From Rhabdophis nuchalis (lineage: Eukaryota; Chordata; Lepidosauria; Squamata; Natricidae): a stretch of 64,000 bases of DNA. Where the stretch lies: the NCBI GenBank assembly GCA_039707465.1, contig CM077648.1:69211619-69275618 (forward strand), written 5' to 3'. The first letter of the stretch is position 1; each line of letters starts with the position of its first letter. Below are positions 10,500 to 20,373 of the stretch, piece after piece. A model generated the notes under the pieces. It ran no database searches. It was not told the DNA's origin and was given only the letters and a program-made list of their open reading frames with translations. The translations under genes and the position numbers were made by a program.

Positions 10500-12840
10500 T
10501 TGCCGTCGGCGGGCGAAGCCTCTGGAGCAGCTCGGGAGTTCATGGCCTCCATGACGGCCATGGACCTGACCCAAGTAGTTTTAGGCCCTACTCACGAGGG
10601 GGGAAACACACTGGATTTAATCTTCATCTCGGGACAGTGGAGTTGTGATCTGGGAATAGGGGATCTAGTCATCACTCCCTTGTCATGGACAGATCACACT
10701 CTCCTTCGGCTGGACTTTCCAATCGCTTCACCTCACGGCGGGGAGGCGGAACCGGATACTCCTAGATGGTTCCGCCCCAGGCTTCTAATGGACCCGGAAA
10801 GGTTCCAGAGGGAGCTTGGGCCAATTCCTGTGACCCTGCCTCGCGACTCGACTGAGGACCTAGTGGCCGCATGGTTAAGTGCGGCTGCAGGGGCCTTGGA
10901 CCGAGTCGCGCCCTTGCGGCCTCTCTTGCGGCGACAAACCACCCAGGCTCCTTGGTTTACTGAGGAGCTTCGGGAGATGAAGCGCCACAAGAGATGCCTA
11001 GAGAGTAGATGGAGATCCTCTCGCTCCGAAGCCGACCGAACACTAGTGAGAACCCATATTAGGGCTTACTTAGTGGCGATAAGAGTGGCCAAACGTGAGT
11101 ATTGTGCCACCCTTATTGCATCCGCAGATAACCGCCCTGCCGCCCTGTTTGGGGTGACCCACTCCCTCCTTCACCAGAGGCCGCGGGAAGCCCCTTTGCA
11201 AGGGCGAGCAGAGGAATTTGGGATTTATCTGCAGGAGAAAATCACTCGGATTCGGAATGAGCTACCCTCCATCGACTGCGGTCCTGTGGGACCGTCCGAG
11301 ACTAGTCTTGAGGTTCCTTCTTGGGAGGAGTTTGACTTTGTCACCACTGAGGATATGGACAGGTTGTCAAGGAGACTTAGGGCGACTACATGTTTATTGG
11401 ACCCGTGTCCCTCCTGGCATCTTTGAGTGAGGGGTCCTTGCCTGCTGTCTTGAAAGAGGCGGTAGTGAGGCCCCTCCTCAAGAAGCCGTCCCTGGACCCA
11501 GCATTGTTGGAGAACTATCGTCCAGTCTCCAACCTTCACTTTTTAGTGAAGGCTGTTGAGAGTGTGGTGGCCCGACAGTTTCCGCGACACCTGGAGGAAG
11601 TTGATTATCTAGACCCGCGCCAGTCCGGCTTCCGACCCGGTCACAGCACTGAGATGGCATTGGTCGCGTTGGTTGATGATCTCTGGAGGGCGCGGGATAG
11701 AGGTTATTCCTCTATCCTAGTCCTGTTAGACCTCTCAGCGGCTTTTGATACCATCGACCATGGTATCCTATTGCACCGACTGGGGGGGTTGGGGCTCGGA
11801 GGCACCGTTTTGCGGTGGTTCTCGTCCTACCTCTCTGGTTGGTTGCAATATGTGTTGACGGGAGGGCAGAGGTCGACCCCGAGACCCCTCTTATGTGGGG
11901 TTCCTCAAGGGTCGGTCCTCTCGCCCCTCCTGTTTAGCCCATATATGAAGCCGGTGGGCGAGATCATCCGTGGTTTTGGAGTGGAGTACCATCTGTATGC
12001 TGATGACACTCAGCTGTACATATCCACCCCAGACCACCCCAACGATGCCGCCGAAGTGCTGTCACGGTGTTTGGAGGCCGTACGGATCTGGATGGGTGTT
12101 AACAAACTCAAGCTCAACCCTGCCAAGACTGAGTGGCTGTGGTTTCCGGCACCCCGGTTCAGCCAGATTACTCCAACTCTGGCCATTGGGGGCGAAACAC
12201 TGGCCCCCGTGGAGAGGGCACGCAATTTGGGTGCCTCCTGGATTCCCGGCTGTCCATAGAGGACCATGTGGCGGCCGTGGCCAGGGGGGCATTTCATCAG
12301 GTACGCCTGATGCACCAATTGCGCCCCTTACTGGACCGGGCTGCCCTTCGCACAGTCACTCAAGCTCTCGTGACGTCCCGACTCGACTACTGTAATGCTC
12401 TCTACACGGGGCTTCCCTTGAGGTGCACTCGAAAGCTACAGTTAGTCCAGAATGCAGCCGCGCGGGTGATTACGGGAGCCACCAGATGCTCCCACATAAC
12501 ACCGATCCTGCGCGAGCTGCACTGGCTTCCTGTGGCCTTTCGAATGCGCTTCAAGGTTTTGACGACCATCTTTAAAGCGCTCCATGGCTCGGGGCCTAGT
12601 TATATGCGAGACCGCCTTCTGCCCCATACATCCCTTCGGCCGATCCGCTCTTACAGAGAGGGTCTTCTCAGGGTGCCGTCGGCCGGACAATGCTGACTGG
12701 TGACACCCAGGGGAAGAGCCTTCTCTGTGGCGGGCCCCGCCCTTTGGAACAACCTACCCCCTGAATTACGCACCATCACTGACCTCCGCCTCTTCCGCCA
12801 ATGTCTAAAGACATATCTTTTCCAACAAGCCGGCCTAGCC
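10500..12840 (+). pseudogene. L2 copy C ORF2 remnant
   Basis: Frame 10500-11426 (308 aa) holds the endonuclease C-terminus (TLDLIFISGQW, then LSWTDH) and the linker. It ends where a deletion of roughly 60 bp joins two GCATC repeats near 11418, removing the WEVTRGWLQ segment and shifting the frame. Frame 11390-12259 (289 aa) holds the RT with [16 protein letters not shown] and YADDTQLYIS. A further frameshift near 12235 moves into 12133-12696 (C-terminal domain with SRLDYCNALY and LRELHWLPVAF), which ends at a premature stop. The RT catalytic residues are kept. The endonuclease N-terminus is missing. Confidence 0.8.
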
Positions 12841-12948
12841 TAACCTCCCATGGGGACTATTTTAGAGAGTTTTAAATTGGGTATTTTAAAATTTGGTTTT
12901 AGCATAGGATTAGAATAGTTTAATATATTTTTAAATTATGTATTTATT

Positions 12949-12963
12949 TTTTGTATGTTTTTA
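12949..12963. repeat. Target-site duplication, left copy (15 bp)
   Basis: TTTTGTATGTTTTTA here is repeated exactly at 14931-14945. It is L2 3'UTR sequence; the same motif occurs uninterrupted in L2 copy B near 6120. Confidence 0.95.
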
Positions 12964-14930
12964 TTTTTTTATATTGAAAAAGTTTTATTGGTTTTACAGT
13001 TTTTCAATAGGGTGGGGTAAGGGATACAGAAATTTTTTTGAGAGCATTCACGTCAAAGTCGTCGGCCCTCCTGAAACTTCAATATAAATCAATAACAAAA
13101 CATTGTTCATAACACCACAAAGTGAAAACAAGTACATGTTTCTAAGTTCTCAATTCTATGCTGTCAGTCATTTACAAAAATCCAGATACACATGTTATAC
13201 AATATTACTCAAAAATCAAAGCAAAGTTATTTTTTTGATCTAAGTCTCTTGGCTATTGAGTCTTCTATCTCACCCTCCGGGCCCCCAGCGGGCGGGGCCG
13301 TGGCTCCCTCCGTCCCCCCTGAATCTTCCCCCAGGGCAGAGGCGTGTTTTTTAAGAAAGGCTTCCGCCTCAGCAACTGTTTTAATCCTCACTCTTCCTCC
13401 TTCCCAGAACACCAGCATCCCTTCGGGCGTCACCCACTTGAACCAGATCCCGTGGTCAAACAACTTTTTGGACAAGAAGGAAAATTTCCTTCTCGATTCT
13501 CTAATCTTTCTAGGGATCTGCTTCAAGATGGTAACCTCCTTTTGTTGGTAAATTAACGGACCCCCCCTTTGCACTTTCAAGATTTCCTCTCTGGTCGACC
13601 TTCTAACAAATTTAACATGTATCTCTCTAGGTACTTCATTTATCCTGGCATATGCAGAATTTATTCTATAGGCTAGGTCAATGTCCCCCCTAATCTCATC
13701 CTTGGGTTTCTGTAAATAGTCTGCTAAAATTGTGCTCATGAGATCAGGGAGACATTCACCAGATTCCTCAGAAACATTCTGAAATCTCAAAAAATATGTC
13801 ATCCTTTCCATATCCATCCTAGACACATGCCCATTTATTTCCACAACCTCATTTGTAACATTTTTAATCTCTCCCTTAGCCCCCTCCAGCCCCCCTCCAA
13901 TTCTTCATTCTTCTGTGTGTTCTCCAGCACTTGCTTCCGCGTATCCAATAACTCCTTTTTAAAGTTGATATTTTCTGCCCTCTGAGCCTGAATTTCTTGT
14001 ACCAAAGTTTGTATAACCGATTCCAGAGAAGCCATCCTTAATTCTAAGCTTGCCAGTGCTGATTCTTGTGCCATGATTAGCTGTAGAAGTTGGTGCCACT
14101 AAAATGGCGTTTTTAGGGTGGGGCTGTTAAGGCAAATCAGGAGCCAAAAGTTCAGTTCAAAGTTGTAAAGTTCAGGAACCAAGAGAGAAACAATTTTCCA
14201 AATCAATAAGTATAATAACGAAGGCACTCCAGAAAAGAAATCACCAATCCCCAAAAAAATTTTTTTTTAACTTTAGTAACCAGAGGAAGTCCAAGTCACA
14301 AAGAGACGCTGGGAATTTTCCATAAGTAAAATAGTCATTCAGGGACAAAGAGAAGCCATCTTCCGCCGTCCACGCTCAAAGCCCAAAGGGGAGAGTGGTT
14401 AAAGAAATTGTTTCAGCCAGACCTAGAAACTCTGTTGCAAATCAAGCCGCAGATCACTTTCCCTTGTACAAACAGTCCGGATTGAAAATATCCGCTTCCT
14501 CGCCACGAGGAGCCATTTTCAAGCGCCGCTTAAATCCGAGGGGTTTTTTTACAAGCAAACACCCCCCCTCCAAGTCCTTTCAGCCAGGCTGACAGCAGAA
14601 AAAAAAGTTTTAAATCACTCACTCTCCCCTTCGTAGTCAAAGCCCCAGGCAGCCTTCCGACCCAGGCGATCCTCTCTCTCCATGTTAACGAATGGTGCCG
14701 TCTGCCTTTGGCGAAGGGAAATCCCCCCGCAGCATGTCCTCTTTCACCTGAGCCGAAGACAAGGGTCGCAGCCCCACTGCCGTGGGGGGAGCAACCCAGG
14801 CAAGCCGGCCCTACGGAAGACCCCCGAATAAACAGGGCGTCTCGCCCCCGTGGGGGGGCAGAAAAAGCAACAAAACGGCGAGCGAGCGCTAGGCTCGCCC
14901 GTCGCCGCTGGAGCCGGAACCGGAAGTCTC
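12964..14930 (-). mobile_element. ORF1-only L1 (HAL1-like) copy 1, complete with target duplication
   Basis: On the minus strand the element starts at 14930 with a GC-rich 5'UTR of about 850 bp. ORF1 follows (ATG at 14074, stop at 13227), then a 3'UTR of about 260 bp and a tail with AAAACCAATAAAACTTTTT near 12980. The flanks carry an exact 15-bp duplication (12949-12963 and 14931-14945), so both ends are genuine. No ORF2 is present between ORF1 and the 3'UTR. Total length is 1967 bp. Two other copies (39393-46065 and 48262-53450) also pass directly from ORF1 to a homologous 3'UTR. This makes a distinct ORF1-only subfamily more likely than three chance deletions. Mammalian HAL1 elements have the same layout. 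Confidence 0.85.
13227..14074 (-). pseudogene. L1 ORF1p-like RNA-binding protein, one homopolymer frameshift
   Basis: The N-terminal frame (13835-14074) is a heptad-rich helix (LELRMASLESVIQTLVQEIQ...), as in the trimerising coiled coil of ORF1p. The second frame (13227-13844, 205 aa) has an RRM-like start (MTYFLRFQNV), an REIHVKFVRR segment and the C-terminal domain (FSFLSKKLFDHGIWFKWV, then GMLVFWEGGRVRIKT). It ends in a basic tail (AKRLRSKK). The two frames are separated by a one-base shift in a G-run at about 13878-13882. L1 ORF1p binds L1 RNA and acts as a nucleic-acid chaperone. The otherwise good reading frame suggests a fairly recent copy, or a base-calling error in the homopolymer. 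Confidence 0.8.
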
Positions 14931-14945
14931 TTTTGTATGTTTTTA
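14931..14945. repeat. Target-site duplication, right copy (15 bp)
   Basis: Exact repeat of 12949-12963. It marks the 5' boundary of the ORF1-only L1, whose coding strand is minus. Confidence 0.95.
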
Positions 14946-15046
14946 AATTCCTGTGCGCCGCCCTGGGTCCTCTGTGGAGAAGAGCGGGATATAAATATAA
15001 TAAAATAAAAAAATAAAATAAATAAAATAGTATGTGACATACCATA

Positions 15047-15621
15047 TTTTTCGGAGTATAAAATGCTCTGAAGTATAAGATGCACCTAGCTTTTGGGGAG
15101 GGGGAAAAATCTACCTCTGCCTCCCAGCAATTTTTCTCCTTGTAGCAAACAGCAAACACCCCTTTTCAGTTTCAGTTTAGCCTGATTAGCACAAGAAAAA
15201 AAAACAGCCTCTGCCTCTCAGCAATTTGCCTCTTTGCCGCAAACAGCATGTTTCAGTTTCAATTTCAGCACAGCCTGATTAGCACAAGCAGCTGATTGTC
15301 GGTTGGATTGGCCTCCTGATGATCAATTGTTTCTGGCTGCAGGGATTGCCATAGCTGATTGCTGCCTTTGCCTCCCCTGTTTTCAGCCTTCACATGCCCC
15401 ATTTTCGGCCTCTGCGCACCCCATTTTCTGCCTGTTCTGGACAGCGGGAAACCAAAGATCAAAGAATAATAGAAATATCTACTTGGGTACAGCAAATCAT
15501 CAGGATTATTCATGGTTTATTGTTCTGTGCATTTCTCTTGTGACCACTTAGTCAATGTTATGTAATAGTTTCAAAGTAGTTTCAAAGTAGTTTCAAAATA
15601 GTTTCAAATTCAAACTATTAC
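15047..15621. mobile_element. Fragment starting with a TA-flanked inverted-repeat end; tandem segments
   Basis: After a TA at 15047-15048, the sequence CCATATTTTTCGGAGTATAA is the terminal motif also found at 56458. It is followed by GTATAAGATGCACC, so this is one end of the same non-autonomous DNA element. No matching right end is seen. The interior carries two diverged copies of a roughly 100-bp segment (CTCTGCCTC...CAGCCTGATTAGCACAAG, near 15110-15205 and 15207-15290). At 15566-15608 a 12-bp unit containing TAGTTTCAAA repeats about four times, and TAATAGTTT at its start pairs with AAACTATTA at its end. Confidence 0.55.
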
Positions 15622-16345
15622 GCCCTTCGCACAGTCACTCATGCGCTTGTGACGTCCCGTCTAGACTACTGTAATGCTCTCTACATGGGGCTCCCCTTGA
15701 GGTGCACCCGAAGGCTACAGCTGGTTCAGAACGCGGCCGCGCGGGCAGTTTTGGGAGCTACCAGGTACTCCCACGTAACACCGCTCCTGCGAGAGCTGCA
15801 CTGGCTGCCGGTGGCCTTTCGGGTGCATTTCAAGGTGTTGGTCACCATCTTTAAAGCACTCCATGGCACAGGACCTAGTTATTTGCGGGATCGTATCCTG
15901 CCCCATACATCCCTTCGGCCGATTCGCTCTCACAGAGAGGGACTTCTCCAGGTGCCGTCCACTAGGCAATGCCAGCGGGCGACGCCCAGGGGAAGGGCTT
16001 TCTCTGTGATGGGCCTGACCCTTTGGAACGACCTACCCCCAGATATTAGAACTACCACGGACCTCCACTACTTCCGCCAAAAAGTTAAGACCCATTTGTT
16101 CCATCAGGCTGGCTTGGCCTAATTTATGCTTCTCGCCCCAGTCTGTAATTTAAATTGTTTTATCTGATTTTAATGGGATATAGTTTTAACATTTTATAAA
16201 TTTTGTACAGGGTTATTTAATTCGATTTTAATTATGTATGTTTTGTTATGTGTTTTAGATGTTTTAATTTTCCTGTACACCGCCCCGAGTCCCTTCGCGG
16301 AGAGGGGGCGGTCTACAAATTTAATAAAATAAATAAAATAAATAA
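15622..16345 (+). mobile_element. L2-type LINE copy D, 3' fragment
   Basis: A strongly 5'-truncated copy starting in the conserved C-terminal block. The frame 15649-16122 (157 aa: SRLDYCNALYMGLPL, LLRELHWLPVAF, WNDLPPDI) is open to its natural-looking stop. The 3'UTR ends in the paired tail ACCGCCCC/GGGGCGGT near 16277-16312, then AAATAAAATAAATAAA. The open frame makes it one of the better preserved C-termini in the window. Confidence 0.85.
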
Positions 16346-16935
16346 ATAAATAGTTTGAAAGATTGACAGATGAACAGAGTTGGAAGGGATCTTGTAGGTC
16401 ATCTAGTCCAACCCCCACCCAAGCAGGAGACCCTACCCCATTTCTGACAAATGGCAGTCCAATCTCTCTTGAAAGCCTCCAGTGATGCAGCTCCCACAAC
16501 TTCCGAAGGCAAGCTGTTCCATTGGTTCTCACTGTCAGAAAGTTTCTCCTTATTTCTAGGTTGAATCTCTCCATGATCTATTTCAATCCATATCCCTTTT
16601 CTGGCCTTTGGGTACCTTGGAAAATAGCTTGATTCCCTCCTCTCTGTGACAGTCCCTCAAATATTGGAACACTGCCAGCAATTCTCCCCTGATCTTTCTC
16701 TTCACTAGACTAGCCATGCCCAGTTCCTGTAACCATTTTTCATATGTTTTAGTCTCTAATCATCCTGGTTACTCTTTTCTGCACTGTTCTAGAGTCCCAA
16801 CATCTTTTTTATAGTGTAGCGACCAAAACTAGGTGTGGGCTTACTAAAGCTTATAGAGTGGCATTAGTACCTCACTTGATCTTGATTGTATCCTTCTATT
16901 AATGCCACTCAGGATTGCACTGGCTTTTTTGGCTA

Positions 16936-17097
16936 TACAATCACACCTAGAGCACTGCATCCACTTTTGGTCATACTATGTGGGAGCTTCATCACTGGAC
17001 TGCCATTTGTCAGAAATGGAGTAGGGTCTCTTGCTTGGGTGGGGGTTGGACTAGGTGACCTAGAAAGTTCCTTCCAACTCTGTTAATCTATATCTCC
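16936..17097 (+). mobile_element. Small CR1 3' fragment inserted in opposite orientation inside CR1 copy 1
   Basis: CR1 copy 1 is interrupted after 'GGCTTTTTTGGC' (16935) and continues with 'CACTGCTGGCTCATATTT' at about 17095. The insert reads in the sense direction: a LEHCIHFWSYY-type CR1 segment joined to a CR1 3' end (TTGGACTAGGTGACCTAGAA). The middle of the CR1 tail is missing. It mirrors the antisense 3' end at 16370-16460, giving an inverted repeat of about 85-100 bp. Confidence 0.65.
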
Positions 17098-17311
17098 CAC
17101 TGCTGGCTCATATTTAACTGGTTGTCCACTAAGACTCCAAGTTCCCTCTCATAGTTACTGCTATTAAGCCTGGTTTCATCCAGTCTATATATGTACTTTT
17201 GGTTTTCCTTGCCTAAGTGTAAAACTTTACTTTTCTGTCATTGAATTTCATTTTGTTAGATAAAACCCAGTATTTAAGTCTGTCAAGATCCACCTGGATC
17301 TTGAGCCTATC

Positions 17312-17319
17312 ATCTAGGG
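17312..17319. repeat. 8-bp target duplication of the hAT-like element, left
   Basis: ATCTAGGG, repeated exactly at 20366-20373. Both copies belong to the CR1 host sequence. Confidence 0.9.
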
Positions 17320-18199
17320 CTATGATGGTGAACCTATGCCACGCTGAGCCATTTCTCCTGGCAAGCAGAGCCATCACCAATTGTTCTTCCGGGTTCAGGC
17401 GCAGCAGCCAGCTGGTCTTCATGTGCATTGGTGTCCCAGAAAGCAGAAGAGGAGCCGCCTGGTGCACATGAGCACTCCAGGAAAATGATGTTTTTGTTTC
17501 CAGGGCTGCACATGCACAGTGGCCATTTGGTGATGTGGTTCGTGGCGTGCATGCACACATAAAAACCATCAAGAGAAAGAGCAATGGATGCATGTGCCAA
17601 GAGACGTGGAGAGGGATCCCGGCCCTCACTTCTTAGCAGAGCAGAGCTGAGGTCAGGGCTTCCCTCCCTCCCCACCTGAGCGGGCTTTTTCCGTGGCCCC
17701 AGCCCACCAGCCTGTGGCTCATCTGCAGTCTGGAGTGCCTGGCCGGATCGGGCACTCCAGAAAAGCAGCAGCAGTGGCAGCCACAAGTAGAAGGTCAGAA
17801 GCAGTCAGCCGACCCCTGCAGCCGCTCCCACACCAGCCAGAAATGGCACTGTGACAGCTGCTGGGGGCAAGGGGGCAGCAACAGCAAGGACAGGCAAGGG
17901 CTTCCCTCCCTCCCCAGCAGCCTGCAGCACTGATGTGCATCCACTGTCTGGAGTGCCTAGCTGGATTGGGCATCCCAGAAAAGCAGCAGCAGCGACAGTC
18001 ACAAGTGGAAGAGCAGGAGTGGCCAGCTGGCCTCTGCAGCCACTTCCACTCCAGCCAGAAGCAGCACTGTGACAGCCGCCAAGGGTGAGGGGGCAGTGGT
18101 GGCAGGGATGGGCAAGGGCTTCCCTCTGTCCCCATCCAAGTGGGCTACTTGCACGGCTCCAGCCTGTGGCTCTGATGAGGATTCAGTCTGGAGTGCTGC

Positions 18200-18512
18200 T
18201 GCTTCCAGCCAGGATATATTCTGCCAGGCCCTCGGCGGCATCTTTATGCGGGTAGCTCACCTCCCTGCCAGCAGCTTCTCCAGCATCCTGACTGGAAGCA
18301 GTAGCACAATAGCTGTTACCAGGGGTGAAGCTGTGGGGGTGGCGAGAATGGGTGACCGCCACCCCTTTGTCCCTTCCCCAGCAGCCGCTATTGCTGTGCT
18401 GCTTCCAGCCGGGATGCTGGCGGAGGAGCTGCTGGTAGGGAGGTGAGCTACTCGCATAAAGACGCCGCTGAGGGCCTGGCAGAGTATATCCCGGCTGGAA
18501 GCGGCAGTGCGT
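18200..18512. repeat. Imperfect fold-back, arms of about 100-120 bp
   Basis: The left arm (about 18200-18310: GGATATATTCTGCCAGGCCC, GGGTAGCTCACCTCCCTGCC) is the reverse complement of the right arm (about 18395-18512: GGGAGGTGAGCTACTCGC, GGCCTGGCAGAGTATATCCC). The centre is near 18355. Confidence 0.8.
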
Positions 18513-18704
18513 CGGACTATGGATCCTCATCAGAGCCATGCAAGAAGCCTGCTTGGGTGGGGGGAGGGAGGGAAGCTTGAGCCCACACATCCTCGCCATC
18601 ACCACTCTTCGCCCCCAGTACTGAGACAACGCCGAGGGCCTGGCAGAATATATTCCAGCTGGAAGCAGCAACAGCTGCCACTACTCTCATTCTGTTTGAC
18701 AACC

Positions 18705-19320
18705 ACCTTGTTTGCCGCAGTGCGAAGCAGGTGCTGCCAGGGAGTAATCAGTGGGAGGGGGAGAAGAAAACAAACTTCTGCTAGGGATGCCTTCTCCCTC
18801 TCCCCCTGATTTCTCCCCAGCAGCGCTCACCTCGCACAGCAACAAGTTGTGTGTGTGTGTGTGTGTGTGTGTAAGGGGGGCTGCCTTGGTTTCCCCACTG
18901 CCGTGGCTCTCAGAGAGAGGAGGCAGGGATACTGGCTGGGACTCATTTCCCTTACAGCTCATCACTGCTCACTCCCTCGCTGCTTAGCTGGCCAGCTAAG
19001 CAGGGAAGGCGGGACCTGGGCTGCAGCCAGCAAGGAGGGGGTGGTAATGCTCCATCTTGCAGGGGCAGCGGCAGTGAACAATAAGGGAAGCAAATGCCAG
19101 CCAGCATCCCTGCCTCCTTCCTCCGAGAGCCGTGGCAGTGAGGAAACCAAAGCAACCCCCCCTTGCACACACACAACTTGTTGCTGCGTGAGGTGAGCGC
19201 TGCTGGGGAGAAATTAGGGGGAGAGGGAGAAGGCATCCATAGCAGAAGTTCGTTTTCTTCTCCCCCTACAGCTGATTTCTCCCTAGCAGCGCTTGGCTCG
19301 CACTGTGAGAATGAAACGCG
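18705..19320. repeat. Long inverted repeat, arms of about 290 bp
   Basis: The two arms are near-complementary over most of their length. For example, GCTGGGGAGAAAT...GGGGGAGAGGGAGAAGGCAT at 19200-19240 mirrors 18788-18830, and GAAGAAAACAAACTTCTG near 18763-18780 mirrors 19245-19262. The TG run at 18849-18872 pairs with ACACACACAACTTGTTG near 19164-19184. The centre is about 19011, close to the palindrome GCTTAGCTGGCCAGCTAAGC. Transcription would give a long hairpin RNA. Confidence 0.85.
18849..18872. repeat. (TG)n microsatellite
   Basis: An uninterrupted GT/TG run of about 24 bp within the left arm of the long fold-back. Confidence 0.95.
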
Positions 19321-19644
19321 TGCAGTGCTCTTCCAACATCCGAGGAAGGAAGAGGGGCCAGGCCCTCGGCTTTTGGAATGAAGCCCGCTTCATTCTCTTT
19401 TGGAGCTGCCTTGCAAAATGGGGAATTTTCTGGCATTTTGCAACCAGAGCCAGCCCAGCACCCTGTGCACATGGGCCACCCGGGAGCCCCGAGGCTCACA
19501 ATCACTATCTACTGAAGCAAAAGCAGCCTCCCCCAGCTTCCCGGAGGCCCTCTAGAAGTCGGAAATGGCTTCAGGAAAGCCTCCGAAGGCTGGAGAGGGC
19601 AAAAAATGGCCCCAACGGGCCAACTGGAAGTTCAGAAATGATCC

Positions 19645-20125
19645 ATTTCTTATTTTATTTTATTTTATTAAATTTATACCCCGCCCTTCTCCTTGTTAGG
19701 ACCCAGGGCGGCACACAGGCATCATTTAAAAACACAAAATACAATAAATATCAGTTAAAATGTATTAAATTAATAAACCCGTGCTAAAACCCAATATTAA
19801 AACCCTTACCAAATTATAAATTTCTTAAAAAGTCAGAAACGGGGGGCTATCCTAGGCCGGCTTGTTGGAATAAATACGTCTTAAGACGTTGGCGGAAGAG
19901 GCGGAGGTCCGAGATAGTACGAAGGTCAGGGGGTAGGTCGTTCCAGAGGGCCGGGCCCGCCACAGAGAAGGCCCTTCCCCTGGGTGTCGCCAACCGGCAT
20001 TGCCCCGCCGACGGCACCCGAAGAAGACCCTCTCTGTGGGAGCGGATCGGACGAAGGGATGTATGGGGCAGGAGGCGGTCTCGTATATAGCTAGGCCCCG
20101 AGCCATGGAGCGATTTAAAGATGGT
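19645..20125 (-). mobile_element. L2-type LINE copy E, 3' fragment nested in the hAT-like element
   Basis: The minus-strand frame 19847-20131 (94 aa) covers the end of the L2 C-terminal domain (LHGSGPSYIRDRLLPHTSLR, ATPRGRAFSVAGPALWND) and is open to its stop. The 3'UTR runs to a tail at 19650-19730 (plus-strand CCCCGCCCTTCTCCTTGTTA). It is strongly 5'-truncated. A third layer: CR1, then hAT-like element, then L2. Confidence 0.8.
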
Positions 20126-20365
20126 CGTCAATTTCTGACTTCCAGAGGGCCTCTAGAGGGGCAGGGGAGGTGATTTTTGCCCTCCCAAGGCTTTAGGAAA
20201 GTCTCCAGAGCCTGGAGAGGTGGTGCATGCACATGTGCGTGCGGGGGGTCACGTGTGCATGCTCAGTTGAGTGGAGAATTGAGTGGGCACGCCGGGGGGG
20301 GGGGCACAGTAGCATGCGTGTGTGGAATTCTGGCACGCCATTAAAATAAAGGTTTGCCATCACTG

Positions 20366-20373
20366 ATCTAGGG
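20366..20373. repeat. 8-bp target duplication of the hAT-like element, right
   Basis: ATCTAGGG, identical to 17312-17319; the CR1 sequence continues directly after it. Confidence 0.9.

Larger units (their letters stand above)
10498..15030 (+). mobile_element. L2-type LINE copy C, split by an ORF1-only L1
   Basis: The copy starts inside the endonuclease (LPSAGEASGAAREFMAS) and runs through linker, RT and C-terminal domain to 12963. There it is interrupted by the L1-type insertion 12964-14930. It resumes at 14946 with the last part of the 3'UTR, the tail stem (CCGCCCTGGG...AGAGCGGG) and an AAATA-type end near 15030. The duplicated 15-bp target shows the L1 landed in the L2 3'UTR, so the L2 is older than the L1. 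Confidence 0.85.
17320..20365. mobile_element. Non-autonomous hAT-like DNA transposon (3046 bp)
   Basis: The ends are CTATGATGGTGAACCTATG on the left and, reversed, CAGTGATGGCAAACCTTTA on the right. They agree at about 13 of 18 positions and are flanked by an exact 8-bp duplication, the hallmark of hAT insertion. No transposase frame is seen. The interior is GC-rich: a tandem unit of about 218-240 bp (starts near 17729, 17947 and 18187, TCTGGAGTGC motif), two long fold-backs (18200-18512, 18705-19320), a TG run and a nested L2 fragment. Its terminal sequence resembles an abundant short snake repeat. It was probably mobilised in trans by a hAT transposase. Confidence 0.75.
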
